Source of the DNA: Calcarisporiella thermophila CBS 279.70
Lineage: Eukaryota; Calcarisporiellomycota
Assembly: GCF_041956535.1 (NCBI RefSeq)
Contig: NW_027192210.1
Coordinates: 80,984 to 137,209, forward strand
DNA: 56,226 nt
Direction: 5' to 3'
Positions 9,419-20,691 of the stretch are shown piece by piece (the stretch's first letter is position 1; each line of letters starts with the position of its first letter). The position numbers and the translations under genes are program-made. The notes beneath the pieces are model-generated. The model ran no database searches. It saw nothing but the letters and a program-made list of their open reading frames with translations, and had not been told where the DNA came from.

Positions 9419-10972
9419 TCAAGTTGCATGAGATGAGATGGTCCGCCGTCTCATTAAAGATGTATCAGGGAGAGAAATGGCAAGCGGCACGTCATCATCA
9501 TCGACATTGTTTTCAGGCCGTGGGTTAAGGATAGGAATGGGGGCGGAGGCGTGTGCTCGGGTCCGGGTGGCGGCGGCTAGAGGCACATCGTCCTCCTCTT
9601 CGTTCTCGCCTTTCGATTGCTTCGCCACTGCCTCGGTGGCCTCCTTCGCTTCATTCCCCTCAGCCACGTTGTCCGAGGCAAGGTTCCGATGGGCAGGGTT
9701 AGCGTCGTCAGGACTTCTTGATAAAATATAATCTCGATATCGCTGGGCGGGGGTTTTGATTTTGATGGAACCATTACGCTGAAGTAGACTCGCATTTGGA
9801 TGAAGGTCCCCGGCCATGAGCGACGATGCCAGAGGCTTCTCATCGTCGTCCTCGTCCTCCTGGCCGCGCAAGCCCTTGTCGTCGCCATGCTCCTTGGCAG
9901 CCTCTGGTTTCTTTGCAAGATCCGCCCCTTCTTTATGCACTGGCGGATGCCAAACCAGATTTCCGCCTATCAGGAGGCAAGAGCGTCGTGACGGCGTGTC
10001 CGCCAACTTTGCTATTGGTATATTGTCTTCGATTTCTTGGTCGATCTGCTTGCTCGCGCTCATCAGCCCCGAGATCATCATCCCAAGCGGAATATTATCC
10101 CCCACTGCCAGCGGTACATTGTCGTCGTCATCCTCGTTGGAGAGGGTCTTGGATCTGTCCTCCGTCAGCCTCTCTTCGTGCTCGCTTGCCTGTTGACGAG
10201 CCAGGACTGCATAGTCCAACGACTGCCGTGCCGCCCTGCCTCTCCCGACACTGCCGCGAGGAGAAGTATCCAGATCGTGTCTTGACCGCATCGATTCGCC
10301 CGGAACTCGCAGAGACACAGAGCGTTCCATTCTCTTATCTGGTTTCAATCCTGAGGAATGGTCAGCGTGGTCAGAGTGATGGTGCTTAGACCGGAGATGA
10401 GATGGAGTCGAAGGCGGCGATGAAGGCGATAAACGGACGGCCGTGGTGGAGGGAAATGTGCGGCTGGTGATAGGCGATACAGGCGGGGGCTGAGATTCTG
10501 GATGGGATCCAAGGGATTCACGGGTGGCGCGTGATCGTCTGGAGGCCTTGCTAACCTTGCGCTCTAGTAGATCCTGGCTGGATGTGGGTGTGGCTACGGT
10601 TGGTGGAGACTCGCTTAGATCTATGTGCGGAGTGACCGGATATTTCCTGCTTTTGTTATGAGAGGCGGGCTGCGATTCCGACTCCACGGGCGGTGTTGAT
10701 TTAGGCTGCTTCGCGCTTTTAGCGGGGGCTGTGGATGAAATTAAGGGTTTAGTGGGTGTGTTGGCCGATGATTCATGACCATCGGTAGGCGCCGATCTTG
10801 TTAGCGATGGGTCGCTGGAATCTCTGTCCGCCCGCGATGTTCGCTTCTTTCTTTTCTCAGCGCTCTTCTCATCGTCATTGCTGTGATGTTTAGGGCGGAG
10901 GAAGGGTACCTTTGAGGGCACCAAACGGCGCAATGTGATCATTGTTCTAGAGAACGGGTGGTGGGGGAACAA
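9419..10972 (-). CDS. Disordered Ser/Pro-rich protein with repeated acidic-P-L-A motifs
   Basis: Single open frame of 517 codons. The first 250 residues are rich in Ser, Pro, Lys and Arg with basic clusters (EKRKKRTSR, residues 39-47), suggesting nuclear or membrane-associated binding. The second half carries six short motifs of acidic run + x-P-L/I-A/G: residues 281-289 (DDDDNVPLA), 292-297 (DNIPLG), 316-321 (DNIPIA), 374-382 (EDDDEKPLA), 459-466 (EEDDVPLA) and 490-498 (VDDDDVPLA). No folded domain is visible. Function is unknown; repeated acidic-hydrophobic motifs suggest a multivalent docking scaffold. A few non-repeat stretches could hide an intron, but the frame is intact throughout. Confidence 0.75.
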   Translation of the reverse strand: MFPHHPFSRTMITLRRLVPSKVPFLRPKHHSNDDEKSAEKRKKRTSRADRDSSDPSLTRSAPTDGHESSANTPTKPLISSTAPAKSAKQPKSTPPVESESQPASHNKSRKYPVTPHIDLSESPPTVATPTSSQDLLERKVSKASRRSRATRESLGSHPESQPPPVSPITSRTFPSTTAVRLSPSSPPSTPSHLRSKHHHSDHADHSSGLKPDKRMERSVSLRVPGESMRSRHDLDTSPRGSVGRGRAARQSLDYAVLARQQASEHEERLTEDRSKTLSNEDDDDNVPLAVGDNIPLGMMISGLMSASKQIDQEIEDNIPIAKLADTPSRRSCLLIGGNLVWHPPVHKEGADLAKKPEAAKEHGDDKGLRGQEDEDDDEKPLASSLMAGDLHPNASLLQRNGSIKIKTPAQRYRDYILSRSPDDANPAHRNLASDNVAEGNEAKEATEAVAKQSKGENEEEDDVPLAAATRTRAHASAPIPILNPRPENNVDDDDVPLAISLPDTSLMRRRTISSHAT

Positions 10973-13066
10973 GGATGAAAGAGGGTATAGAGGTGCTACG
11001 AATCAATGGAGGGGGTTGAAGCGTGTCGGTGGATTCTCTCTCTCTCCGTCTTTTTTTATGGAACGCTCCTCTCTTTTTTGAAATTTGGATTTTGGAACGA
11101 AAATTTAACAGGTTTTTGATTCGAGATTGATGTCACGAGTTGACGTTGACTTTTCTGATTCCCCCCCGCTCATGCCTGTAGCCCACTGTACATTAATATA
11201 ATAAACGGTAATGAGGATTCTCTAAGCACCGTACATCGATTACGAAGAGACGGGCAACCGGATGGCCCAAATTAAATATAGAACAGATACACACGGCAAG
11301 GGGGAGCCTCCCTTGCGCAGCACACGCACAGTTAAACTTTTTTCCAGAAGAGAAAATCTAAATAAGATTTCTCTTCGAACCTTCCGTCGGTGCCGGATAA
11401 TCGCTGTGTTCCCCCGGCCTTGCCCAGTTTCCTAGCTGGGTTCCCCCGAGAGCTAAAGTGATCCCGGATCCCCCCTATTTTCTTGGATCAAGCCTTCCAC
11501 GGCTGAGCACCCCTCCCGAGAGATCCTTAGGGCATGGCTGTGGTACACCCAAGAGCGCCTCCGACTGCGCGCTCTCTGGAGAAGACTCAGCCGACAACGT
11601 AAGCCTCTACTGCACCTCGTCTTTCCAAGGGACCATGCCCATGTTCGCTTTTTAACGCGGTGCGCAGAGATGGGAATGCTTACTGAGTATCCTGCGGGGC
11701 AATTGGGGAGACCGTCTTGCTCCTCGTATACTCTGAGAGGGCTGGCGCAGCAGTTTGTCGGGAAATCCAAACTGCCTTAACATGCGTTCGTCTGCGGAAC
11801 AAGTGCGGGCTAATTTTCCCAATATAGCTAGGCCTTATTTTCTTTCAATCTTAAACGGCTTCTGCATACATCGTATTGCGTTGACGAGAGCAGCCGTAAT
11901 AATGAAGACAGGGTCATCGTGTCTAATGGAGAAGGGCTATGCATTCGCAGTGGATTGCAGAACACGTCCTTAGCCGACCCATCTTACCCTGTAGCCATTC
12001 CGTGAGAGGGGGGAAGGCGAGCTCATCTGTAATATCCAGATCGATTGAGCCGAGGTGGGATTGCCAAGCTACGAGCTGGCCCTTCATTATCAGATATCCC
12101 TCTCCCCCGCCATATCGGCGGGATTGGCCAACCCCCCTCCTGCAAATGCTACAGCTTTCTTTGATGATGTTCTATGGATAATCCAGATCTTGCGGAGACG
12201 TGCAATCGGGGACGAAAAATGCATTTTCATTTATCCACAAAATTAATTCTATTAATAGCCCGTGCTTGCTGTTGCAATATCACTAATTTTTTTTCCGGCC
12301 CTTGTTCCCCTCTCTAGATCCAAGGAATCTTTTGCTGGCCCATCCCTTCGAACCCTTTCCCCAAACCTCTAATCTCGTGGCCTACAATTGCAACAGGGAG
12401 CACAACAAGACGGAGAACTCTTGTTTCCTAAACAATCGCCACCAATCGTGCACAAACCTGCAAATGGTCGCGGCCAAATGGCCGAGTGTGGCAAAGCTAC
12501 CAAAACTCCATAAATCACGCCTGAATCATCAATCCGCAGCTTCCTAAGACTCCCGGACCGCTACATAGCTAGGATCAGGAACCGCCGCAGAAACAATCCC
12601 TTCAAAAGCACGAAGCTGACCCCAAGATTCGATCAGCGTTGAGGGATAATCCACCGTCCCAGCGCTCTCCTACAGATGCAAAGCGAGCTTTGGTAGAAGA
12701 AGATACCAATGACCCGCCCGTCTCTGAATGAGGAGTGCATGGCTGGTTCAAGGCGAGCAAAAGACCCCGCTCTGGCTCGCGGTAACTATGACGTTGAACA
12801 CCCACGGCCAAAAACCCACAAACCGGCCGAGTGGCCCGTCCATTTAAAGTATATTTTCCAGCAATTTTCCGAATTTCGTACTAGGAATTCCCGAGAGAAA
12901 AATGGCTATGAACTTGGCACGCCATCTTTTCCGACCGCCCCCTGCCATTGGTTCGATCTGGCCTTTTGACGTCTTCATCTGTCTCCACTCCAAATTCTTT
13001 TCTACTTCCACCCGAATTTTCCTCCCTCTCCTCCTCCCCCTTCCCCTCCAGCCAAGTGTGTATACC
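10973..13066. other. 2.1 kb without a convincing gene, relatively GC-rich
   Basis: Unlike most intergenic DNA here, this stretch is not AT-rich. Open frames on both strands are short, overlap each other and show no domain, signal peptide or splice continuity. It holds a strong hairpin at 11347..11376 (12-bp arms, one bulge) and a smaller one at 11751..11774. It could contain the promoters of its flanking genes plus a long noncoding or structural RNA, or a decayed gene. I cannot match it to RNase P, SRP, snRNA or rRNA by eye. Confidence 0.4.
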
Positions 13067-13866
13067 ATGGCAACTCTGGTCAAGTTTCCCCTCGGCACAA
13101 CCTCTCTTCTGAAGCGGCGCTTTCTAATTGCCGACTACGATTCCTATCCCCTGCAGGGCAGAGTAAGTCATTCTCTTTTCGCCCCGCGGCCTGCGCTCTC
13201 CCCTCCCATTTCCCCATTCTCTCTTCAAAGCGCCCCGGACACCTACTTCTCCGTGATCAATGCTGACCCTTGTGTACACCCATTTTCATTTTAGATGCCC
13301 AGGGATCACTTCGTCTCCCGCACCTACGAGCTCCAACAGCTGGCCACGAAGATCCTCCCAGGGACCGCCGGATTCACATTACTAACCGCGGTTTTAATCA
13401 TTGCTCTGGTGGTGGGCGCTTTGATCATATTTTCATTCCACATTTTCCCGCTTGGGTTCCCTTTTCTTTTTATCCTGCTGGCTGCCATCGGGGTAGTAAG
13501 CGAGCGGAAGAAGCGATTAGTGAGAATGCAGAAGGTATTTATTCATTAGGAAGGGGCGCCATGATGCTTGGCGCGATGTCTCCATTGGACATGGCTCATG
13601 CTTTCCTTTATTCAATTCCTTAGTTCAATCGTGAACTCGATACCTTGATCTCCGTTTTTAACAGCGAGGATGTGACGCTTTACGGCCTTCAGTGGGAGCG
13701 CGAGTCGGACGGGGTGGCCATAAGGGACGTGGGCTTTACCCATCACACGGCCATCAATATCATGCCCCCGCCGCCGGTCTATCAGCAGGATTACTGCCCA
13801 CCGCCCTACGAGGAGGTGTCCCTTCACCCACTGAAGGCCGCTCCCGCCTCCTCGTCATCCTCTTAG
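13067..13866 (+). CDS. Two-TM membrane protein with C-terminal PPxY motif
   Basis: Exons 13067..13162, 13295..13534, 13624..13866, all phase 0; 192 aa. Residues about 50-95 form two hydrophobic segments separated by a short turn (LLTAVLIIALVVGALIIF and FPLGFPFLFILLAAIGVV), probably a hairpin with both tails cytosolic, flanked by basic SERKKRL. The tail is Pro/Tyr-rich and contains PPPPVY and PPPYEEV; PPxY binds WW domains of Nedd4/Rsp5 ubiquitin ligases. This suggests an Rsp5 adaptor or cargo at an internal membrane, which is inference. I do not recognise a named family. The ATG at 13067 follows a pyrimidine-rich leader; an upstream in-frame ATG at 12902 would add a low-complexity extension. 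Confidence 0.7.
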
Positions 13867-14852
13867 TCTCCCTTACCACCACCACCGCCACCCCCGCCCC
13901 AAGTCATAGCTTACCCTTTCGCCGACGCAAACTGTGTATATTTGTATATAATCGTAAGGCTGATTCCTATTGTCTTATCCTCCTGAACTTCTATTTCCCT
14001 GAGCTTATTGTTTATGTTTGTGTATTTGCATTGAATGGCCGATTCTATTCACGCGTAATTATTTAATGTACCATATTCTTATCCATACTTTGGTCCGATC
14101 CTTTTCATCAACCCAAATACTATCAAACACTCTTCCTCTCCAGAGAGAACCTTAACCTTCTCTTCCCAGCCTTCCTTGGGCCCCAAACTTGAGATTCCCA
14201 GACTCCCCGTGTCTTCTCTCTAGAAACATCAAGGCTCTTCGGCCTTGCGGTTCGGAAGAGGGGCGTCGGTCATACGCCCCTCCCATTCCCCCCCGCTCCC
14301 CCGCCTCTCCCTTGCCCATTCTAATGCACAGCCATGGCCCAGCCCAATCACCGTCATCCGCCACCCAAGAGATGCCTGCTTTGGCTCTCCAGTCACCGTA
14401 CGAATCTCATGGGCTGCATATTTATTGGGTGACCTTGTGGTGTGCCATGTTGCGTTATTCGAGTGGAATATTCTAGGCGGAAACTCGTCAGCTTTATGCA
14501 GCTGAGTCCGGCCTTGGATGCTTATGGTTGTGCGCACAGAGGGAGCTTATTGCTACCACACATGCACAAAGCACGGTAACTCTTTCCTCAAATGGAAAAA
14601 AGCACAAGGTTTGACACACGGTCAAAACAGCTCTCAACCCATCCTTCCCAGGAATCAGGGCCCGGTTCGCGGCCGGCTTTGGGAATCGCGCCCTAGGGAT
14701 ATGGCTCTCCCATTTGGCTGCAAAGAACCGGCCCACCCACACCCCCTTCATCGGGTCTTCACCCTCCCATCCAACTTCCCCTTTTGAAAGACGCTCCTTC
14801 CCTTTATTAATAAATATCTCTGAAAAAAAAAAGAGAAAAGACATGCAATGGT
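13867..14852. other. Convergent intergenic region, no gene seen
   Basis: About 990 bp between the PPxY protein stop and the MDV1 stop. Frames 14189-14537 and 14494-14904 on both strands are Pro/Ser/Arg-biased overlaps without a recognisable domain. It likely holds two 3' UTRs. Confidence 0.4.
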
Positions 14853-17467
14853 TCAAATATGCCAGAGTTTGATCACATGATCGCGCCCGCCACTGGCCAG
14901 CCACTCCTCGCTGAATCGCACCGAAGTGACAGGCATCTCGTGACCAGGGAGGTCGGTGTATTGGAGCGACTTGCGGTTATAGATCTAGTAAAGAGGGGCA
15001 ACGGGGGGGAGAGGGGGAGGGAGAGAAAGGGGGAGGAAAGAAGGACGATGAGGATTAGCATGAACGCCCCCAGTGATCACAGGCCGGTGCCCTCAGCAAA
15101 TCAGACGTTACCTTGATATCGTTTTCACTTGCCGCACACACAATCCGGTCCAAGTCGAACTGCAGGCTGGTAATGCCGTTGGAGAAGGTGAGCGTGTCGA
15201 AAACAGACCCCGTACGAAGATCCCAGATCCGTACCGTTCCGTCCAGACTTCCGCTCACCACATGCACCTCATCAAACTGGAGGCTTGTGATCGGACCAGT
15301 GTGCCCGAACAGGGCACGATGGGCCTGGCCCGTGCGCATATCCCACATCCTCACCATTCCGTCCGCCGTTCCGCTCGCCAGAGCGAACCGCCAGAACTGA
15401 AGCGCCCCAACATAGCCCCACCCCGAGAGATCAAGATCGTCTAGCACGGCATTCTGGTGCCAAGGGTCAACCTTGGCGACGCTGCCTTTGGTGGCCCAGA
15501 GTATATCGAGAGAAAGGGTACACTGGCCCGTGTTGAGGTCCCATTGTCGCATGGTCTTGTCCTGGGACCCCGACACCAGCGTGTTTCCCTCAAAGTAGAG
15601 GCAGGTTACCTCGCCCATGTGTCCCTCGAGCACAGAGGTACATGTTTGAACACCTTTCGAGGCTGGAGCTATGGACGCCACTGGCGCTTCAGCGCTTTCT
15701 CGCCCCTTTCCTTTCCGCTCTCCGGCTCCGTCTGCCTCGTCTTCAAGCGTTGAGCTCTCAGTTTGTGACCGTATGGGCGCCTCGTCTTGCGGATAAGCTG
15801 GCTCCTCATGGCCCATTCTTTCCAGGTCCCAGACGCGAATGGATCTGTCTCGGGAACCAGTGATGGCACGCTTTCCCTCCAGCTGGAGACATCGAACCAT
15901 ATCTACCATAAAAACAATATCGGTCGAAACAAGGTGGTTAGGAAACACTTGAGTGCGCGCTCCCGAAAACACTCTGTACCTGAATGCCCATCGAGTGTGC
16001 CTAGACACCGATAGTCCGCCAGATCCCACACTCGGACGGTATTGTCCAAGGATGCGGAGACAAGCTTTCCACTAGTCTTGTCGATATCAATGCAAGTGAC
16101 CATATCTTCATGGCCAAAGAGTGTCTATAGGAGCGTGCCATTAGGTCGATATGAAAGCAAACAAATTTAGAAGCCATTTAAACTTACGTTGATGCAAGTG
16201 CCAAATTCTGCCTCCCTTTCAAGGTCGGCAAAGTTATCTTCGGACGAAATGGCATCTAATGAGCACATTGGGTTAGTTGCGACATTCTCTGTGAAAATAT
16301 ACAGTTGGTCGCACCTCTAGATGGTAGGAGTTTAGGATCATATTGTGTTTGCTCTTCGTCAAAGGAAAGGATTTTTTCGTTGAGCTCCTGTACTAAAATT
16401 GAAAAAAGAACAAAAGAAATAACGCGTCAAGATTTCGACACCGAGATCTTGATACAGGGATATATACTTGTCTCTGCAATCACTTCGTCCCGCTTGGACA
16501 TGGTTTCCAGCTTCACCGATAACGTCTCTCTACGTGCGGCTAGTTCCGTCAATTTGGCTTCAATTTCATGAAGTTCTGAAATGATAAGAGACTAAAGAAA
16601 AACCAATGGCATCAAATGATCAACGAAAGGCGACGGAACAAGCGTCGTTGTCTCTACCTTTTGCTTTTGCAGTCTTTGCTTCTCTTTCATCATACTCTCC
16701 CGATCGTTGACCATCTGGCTCAAAACGCGTGTCGGATTATCGTCTGCAAATAAATCGACATAGAATTCAACCATCCGTCAAGAAAACAGAGTCCAACGAA
16801 TTTATATACCTTCAGCATTCTCATTTCCATCCGTAATCAGTCCGCTCTCTCGTCGCTTGTGTCTAGCTTTTCGTGCTGAATGCTTCACATAATTCGGATA
16901 AGTTGCCTTGAAACCCTGGAACAAAGATAGCGGCGCATCCGATTCGGGGATCTCATCCTTCAAAAGCTCATCCGCTCCCAGTAGAGTCCCACTATTATGT
17001 GTGATGGATTTTTTGTTGGAATTGGGAACAATGGAGCTGCCTCTCAATTTGGACATGTTTGCCATACGATCCTGCTGCATCAGATGCGGGGCAAGCTCAC
17101 TAAATATACCCATGGTGTCTCCCCTAACAACCGCTTGTGTCGTGAGGGGGGAAGTGATGACGGTGGTAAGTGACTCCAGCGAAGGGAATGACGACCAGCT
17201 CTCGAAGGTGGGAGTGAAGTCGCGGCGGAGAGAGTGGAAGAAAGATCCCGTGGAGGAGGAGGAGGAGCTTGTGTTGCCCTCTGGCGAGGGGGGGGAAGGA
17301 GGAGAGGAGGTGTTGACGGCGGTGGAGGAGGCGGAGGGCGTCGGATCTTCCCGTGTCTTCGATCTAGGAGTATGTTTTCGTCGTGTGCTTTCACTGCTCA
17401 TCAGTGAATACGGTAGCTCTAAAATGGAGTGGTGAATGCCAAGTCCTGTCGAAACCGGGGTCAGCAA
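14853..17467 (-). CDS. MDV1: Mitochondrial division WD40 adaptor (Mdv1/Caf4 type)
   Basis: Eight exons: 17467..16810, 16743..16658, 16591..16468, 16392..16315, 16255..16188, 16124..15980, 15902..15112, 14984..14853; 693 aa, close to yeast Mdv1. N-terminal third: Ser-rich, then a helical region (SLFQGFKATYPNYVKHSARKARHKRR) that in the family binds Fis1. Middle: coiled coil (residues about 230-300). C-terminal half: WD40 repeats ending in W-D or similar (TLFGHEDMVTCIDID, GSRDRSIRVWDL, SGSQDKTMRQWDL, SGSLDGTVRIWDL, last blade ending IKLWHI) forming a propeller that recruits dynamin Dnm1. It acts on the outer mitochondrial membrane. An in-frame ATG at 17401 (MSSEST) is an alternative start. It is divergent from SKP1, 129 bp between starts. 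Confidence 0.88.
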
Positions 17468-17596
17468 CAGTGGAAAATATCAGACGCGACCTACTGTAAA
17501 GAAAAAGAATAAGCGTCATTCTTATAAGCCACTCTTAAAATTCCATCCTATTTCGGGTTAACGTTGGAAAATACACCAAGGATCATTCACCACATA

Positions 17597-18313
17597 ATGT
17601 CAGAGCAAACCCAACAGCAGCCGCAGAAACAAGTCATCCTGAAATCGCAGGAAGGAACCGAGTTTACCATCGATCGCGACATTGCTGAAAAATCGGTTCT
17701 GTTGCGAAACATGCTTGAGGACATTGGCGAGTCAGATGCTGGTATTTCTTAACAATCAATCGATAGATAGTTTTTTTTTTCTTCCGCTTATACCCTGAGG
17801 CGACGTTTTTTAAATAATAGCCATTCCTCTTCCCAATGTTAGCGCACCCATTCTCGAGAAGGTTATTGAGTACAATACCCACCACCGGCATACGATTCAG
17901 CAGGAGGACGAGAGCCGACTGAGATCGGATGACATCGACGAATGGGACAGCAATTTTTGCAATGTGGATCAGGGAACTCTATTTGAGCTCATTCTTGTGC
18001 GTATTGCAATGAACCTGTTATTGGATTTTTACCCAGTTTGCGTGCTAACTGATGGCTGTCATGATAGGCAGCAAATTATCTTGACATTAAACCGTTACTC
18101 GATTTATGTTGTAAAACGGTTGCAAACATGATCAAAGGAAAGACAGCTGAGGAAATTCGCAAAACTTTCAACATTGTAAACGATTTTACGCCCGAGGAAG
18201 AGGAGCAAATTCGAAAGGAAAACGGTGGGTCACAATTCACAAGCATCGGTCGTATTTTCTTTTGGTATTGACCCTTCATTTCTATCTATTTAGAATGGGC
18301 CGAGGACCGTTAG
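17597..18313 (+). CDS. SKP1: SCF ubiquitin ligase subunit Skp1
   Basis: Exons 17597..17741, 17821..17996, 18068..18224, 18294..18313; 165 aa. The N-terminal BTB/POZ fold ([21 protein letters not shown]) is followed by [17 protein letters not shown] and the C-terminal helices that bind F-box proteins ([37 protein letters not shown]... ending NEWAEDR). It bridges cullin-1 and F-box proteins in SCF complexes, in cytosol and nucleus. The last exon is only 20 nt. An in-frame ATG at 17564 would add 11 residues; MSEQ is preferred because it abuts the conserved start. Confidence 0.95.
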
Positions 18314-18488
18314 CTTATTCCACCTCCTACATCTGATGCCAGACCTTCTCATGCTATACTCTCTTCTATTTCGTTCCATTAGAGCTTCTATTTTTATTTA
18401 TTTATACAAAGGATTCACTTAGATTAGGGGGTGCTGTTGCATTTTGTACTTTTCTTTTCTTTGGCCAATCTAGAAGAAATATACAGGG

Positions 18489-19046
18489 TTATTGTGCAGA
18501 GAGGCTAAGTTGTTTTTGTTCGTCGGTGTATATTGTGCTGAAGGTTTCGAGTGAGTCGATCAGGATCCCAAGCCTGCTTGTATCGAATCCTTCTTCCTAT
18601 TCATCGCAACCACAACGTCAGTATACACGATGGAAAGCGAAGATACATGATGCTTAGTAGCTCACCTGACGAATTTTGTTCAAATCTTCTCCGAAAGCAG
18701 ACGTGATTCTTGACATGTAGTAGTCACGGAATCGTTTCTCCGCTTGGGGCTGATCGAGTAGGGATAGGCTTCCCTTATCCTTGATGGAGCCAATTTATTA
18801 GATCATGTGAACATATATGATGTCCTCAAAGTTGTAGCATACCTCTTCTTCGTCTCTCGGTTTACTTTGATGCTCTCGCTCATTTTCTTTCTCTTCTTGC
18901 ATTTCTACATCTTCACTCGACTCAGGCTCCAATCTGTGAGATGTGGGATTAATATCCTCGGCATCCATGGGAGCCGTATTGCTATTCGCAGCAGAAGAAT
19001 CGACCTTGTGTTTTAGCTTTTTCTTCTTGTGTATATTAGAAGGCAT
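18489..19046 (-). CDS. RSA3: Ribosome assembly protein Rsa3-like
   Basis: Exons 19046..18843, 18779..18666, 18596..18489, all phase 0; 141 aa. The start is MPSN, followed by a Lys-rich nuclear/nucleolar signal (HKKKKLKHK). Residues 30-68 are acidic and disordered. The C-terminal block has the Rsa3 signature: FRDYYMSRITSAFGEDLNKIRQ, then SRLGILIDSLETF. Rsa3 takes part in 60S pre-ribosome assembly with Dbp6 in the nucleolus (family knowledge). The gene converges on SKP1 with 175 bp between stops. Confidence 0.82.
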
Positions 19047-19533
19047 GGCAGGGTTAATTAGCGTATTAATTCTTAGCCTTCGGTCGGTGTTATTCTTTAG
19101 TTGCTGCGGAATGCCAGTCACTTTTATTTTATAAATATCCCGTCGCAAATCCTTTTGCTATGATAGCGGCAAATTGGGCGTGATATTTGAATTTGAACCC
19201 GAGGGATAGCTCTGGTAATGGAAAGGCAAATTATATTGTATGGAAAACAAATGAATAAAAGCAATCACTTAGATTAGAGATATCATACGGTAGACCACCA
19301 TATAGCTGATGATGTATTTAGAACAAACGCCTTGGTTCTTGCCCCCTTGACTCGATGCTACTGCTAGGTTTTCTAAAATACCTTGAAAACTTTCCGAGAA
19401 ACTAAATTATTCCTGCGTTCCAACTTCCCCCAGCTTTGGATAGGTATGAATAAAGATGACACTCTCAAGCTCGTTAGTCTACTCCATCCAAAGGAATGTC
19501 CTGGGCCATTGATCCAACCGGGTTTATATGATG

Positions 19534-19890
19534 TTATAACTCTCTTAATCGTAACTCGCGCAATGTCCGCTGAATGGTACGCTCTGACACTTTAACATCG
19601 TTACCCATGTTGAACTCGCTAGTGATGATGCGCAAAGGTGCATTCCTATTTTGCTTGATTAGCCGCTCCAGCTTGCGGAGATCCCTCTCCTTCATTATGC
19701 GAGGACGGCCTGGTCTCTTCGCCGGTGTCTCGGACCCTGTCTTCAACCATCGCTTAATGGTACTTCCAACTGTGCTTTTTGGCACGCCGGTCATTTTGCT
19801 GATTTCTCTATGGGTAGTGCCGGACTGAAACAGACCGATTATCTGACCACGTAGTGCATCGGAAAGCTCATGTCTTGTTTGTGGATCCAT
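19534..19890 (-). mobile_element. Tc1/mariner-type transposase fragment: DNA-binding domain only
   Basis: A 118-codon intact frame encodes the paired-like N-terminal part of Tc1/pogo-type transposases: first HTH (SDALRGQIIGLFQSGTTHREISKMTGVPKSTVGSTIKRW, in pieces residues 9-50), a GRPR hinge (KRPGRPR, residues 58-64), and a second HTH (DLRKLERLIKQN...VSERTIQRTLREL). The DDE catalytic domain is absent: downstream sequence to 19330 is AT-rich with stops and shows no DDE motif. No clear terminal inverted repeats were found nearby. It is either a decayed element or a HTH-only protein. Confidence 0.75.
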
Positions 19891-20690
19891 GCGGAAAAAC
19901 TGGAGCTCTATTTAGTGAATGAAGTGAATTAAGATGGCTAGAATTGTTTGCACAAGAGTTAATAGCATTGCGGAGTTCAAATTAGCGTGAATGGATGTTT
20001 TCTGGAACTTAATTAGCAGTTAACCATCGCTCAAGTATTCATATCGGAGGAACATCATTATACAAAGTTTTTACTATTGTTATTGCAAAAATATTATATA
20101 TTCAGCTGGCCTTTTTGCAGTAGTGTCACAAGAAAAATCGATGCCGCTACTTCCGCTTCCATCCTTTCCTATTTCTATATTAGTCAATGAAAGAAAAAAT
20201 GTTGAATAAGGGTGCTATGACCCCGGCTTTGTATTTGTATATTCTAGGCTGCCAAGGCTGAGTTTATACGCTTCAAGGGAATCGGGCAAGTGTTATTGAT
20301 AGTTCAAGTTCAGCGATGGAAGATCAAGCCATTCTAATGCTTAATAATATATTCTGCTCAGCGCCGAAACCAAGTGGATAAACTAGTGCACTTATCCGCA
20401 TTAAAATTAGACCCTTATGAGTGTGCTCATAAATAGATCAATAATTATTGCCGAAACTTTATAAAAAAAAAAATAAAAATGGCGTGATTTGCCTCTTGTC
20501 ATAAACCCATCTAAACCCGAATTGTTAACATGGCCTGATTCGACGGTTCTTGGAAAAGGAAATTCATCAAGATCAATCCGCTCACCATCCTGGCATTAAG
20601 CCGATGAGTGCTCTAGATGAAGTGGTGATTCAGCAGCGCATTAACCATTCATTCAATCCCTAATACCTGTTCTTCAAACTTGTAACTCCT
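19891..20690. other. AT-rich intergenic region
   Basis: About 800 bp between the transposase fragment and the RNR2 promoter cluster. No gene seen; an A run lies near 20461. Parts may be remnants of the element represented by the transposase fragment. Confidence 0.4.
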
Positions 20691-20691
20691 T

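Noticed and set aside
9826-10389. 187-codon plus-strand frame opposite the acidic-PLA protein
   Set aside because: Arg/Pro/Ser-rich shadow; the minus-strand frame is longer, continuous and contains conserved-looking repeats.
12602-12811. 69-codon minus-strand frame in the GC-rich gap
   Set aside because: No signal peptide, domain or exon partners; kept only as part of the unexplained stretch.
14494-14904. 136-codon minus-strand frame between PPxY protein and MDV1
   Set aside because: Overlaps the last exon of MDV1 in another frame; composition is low in conserved features.
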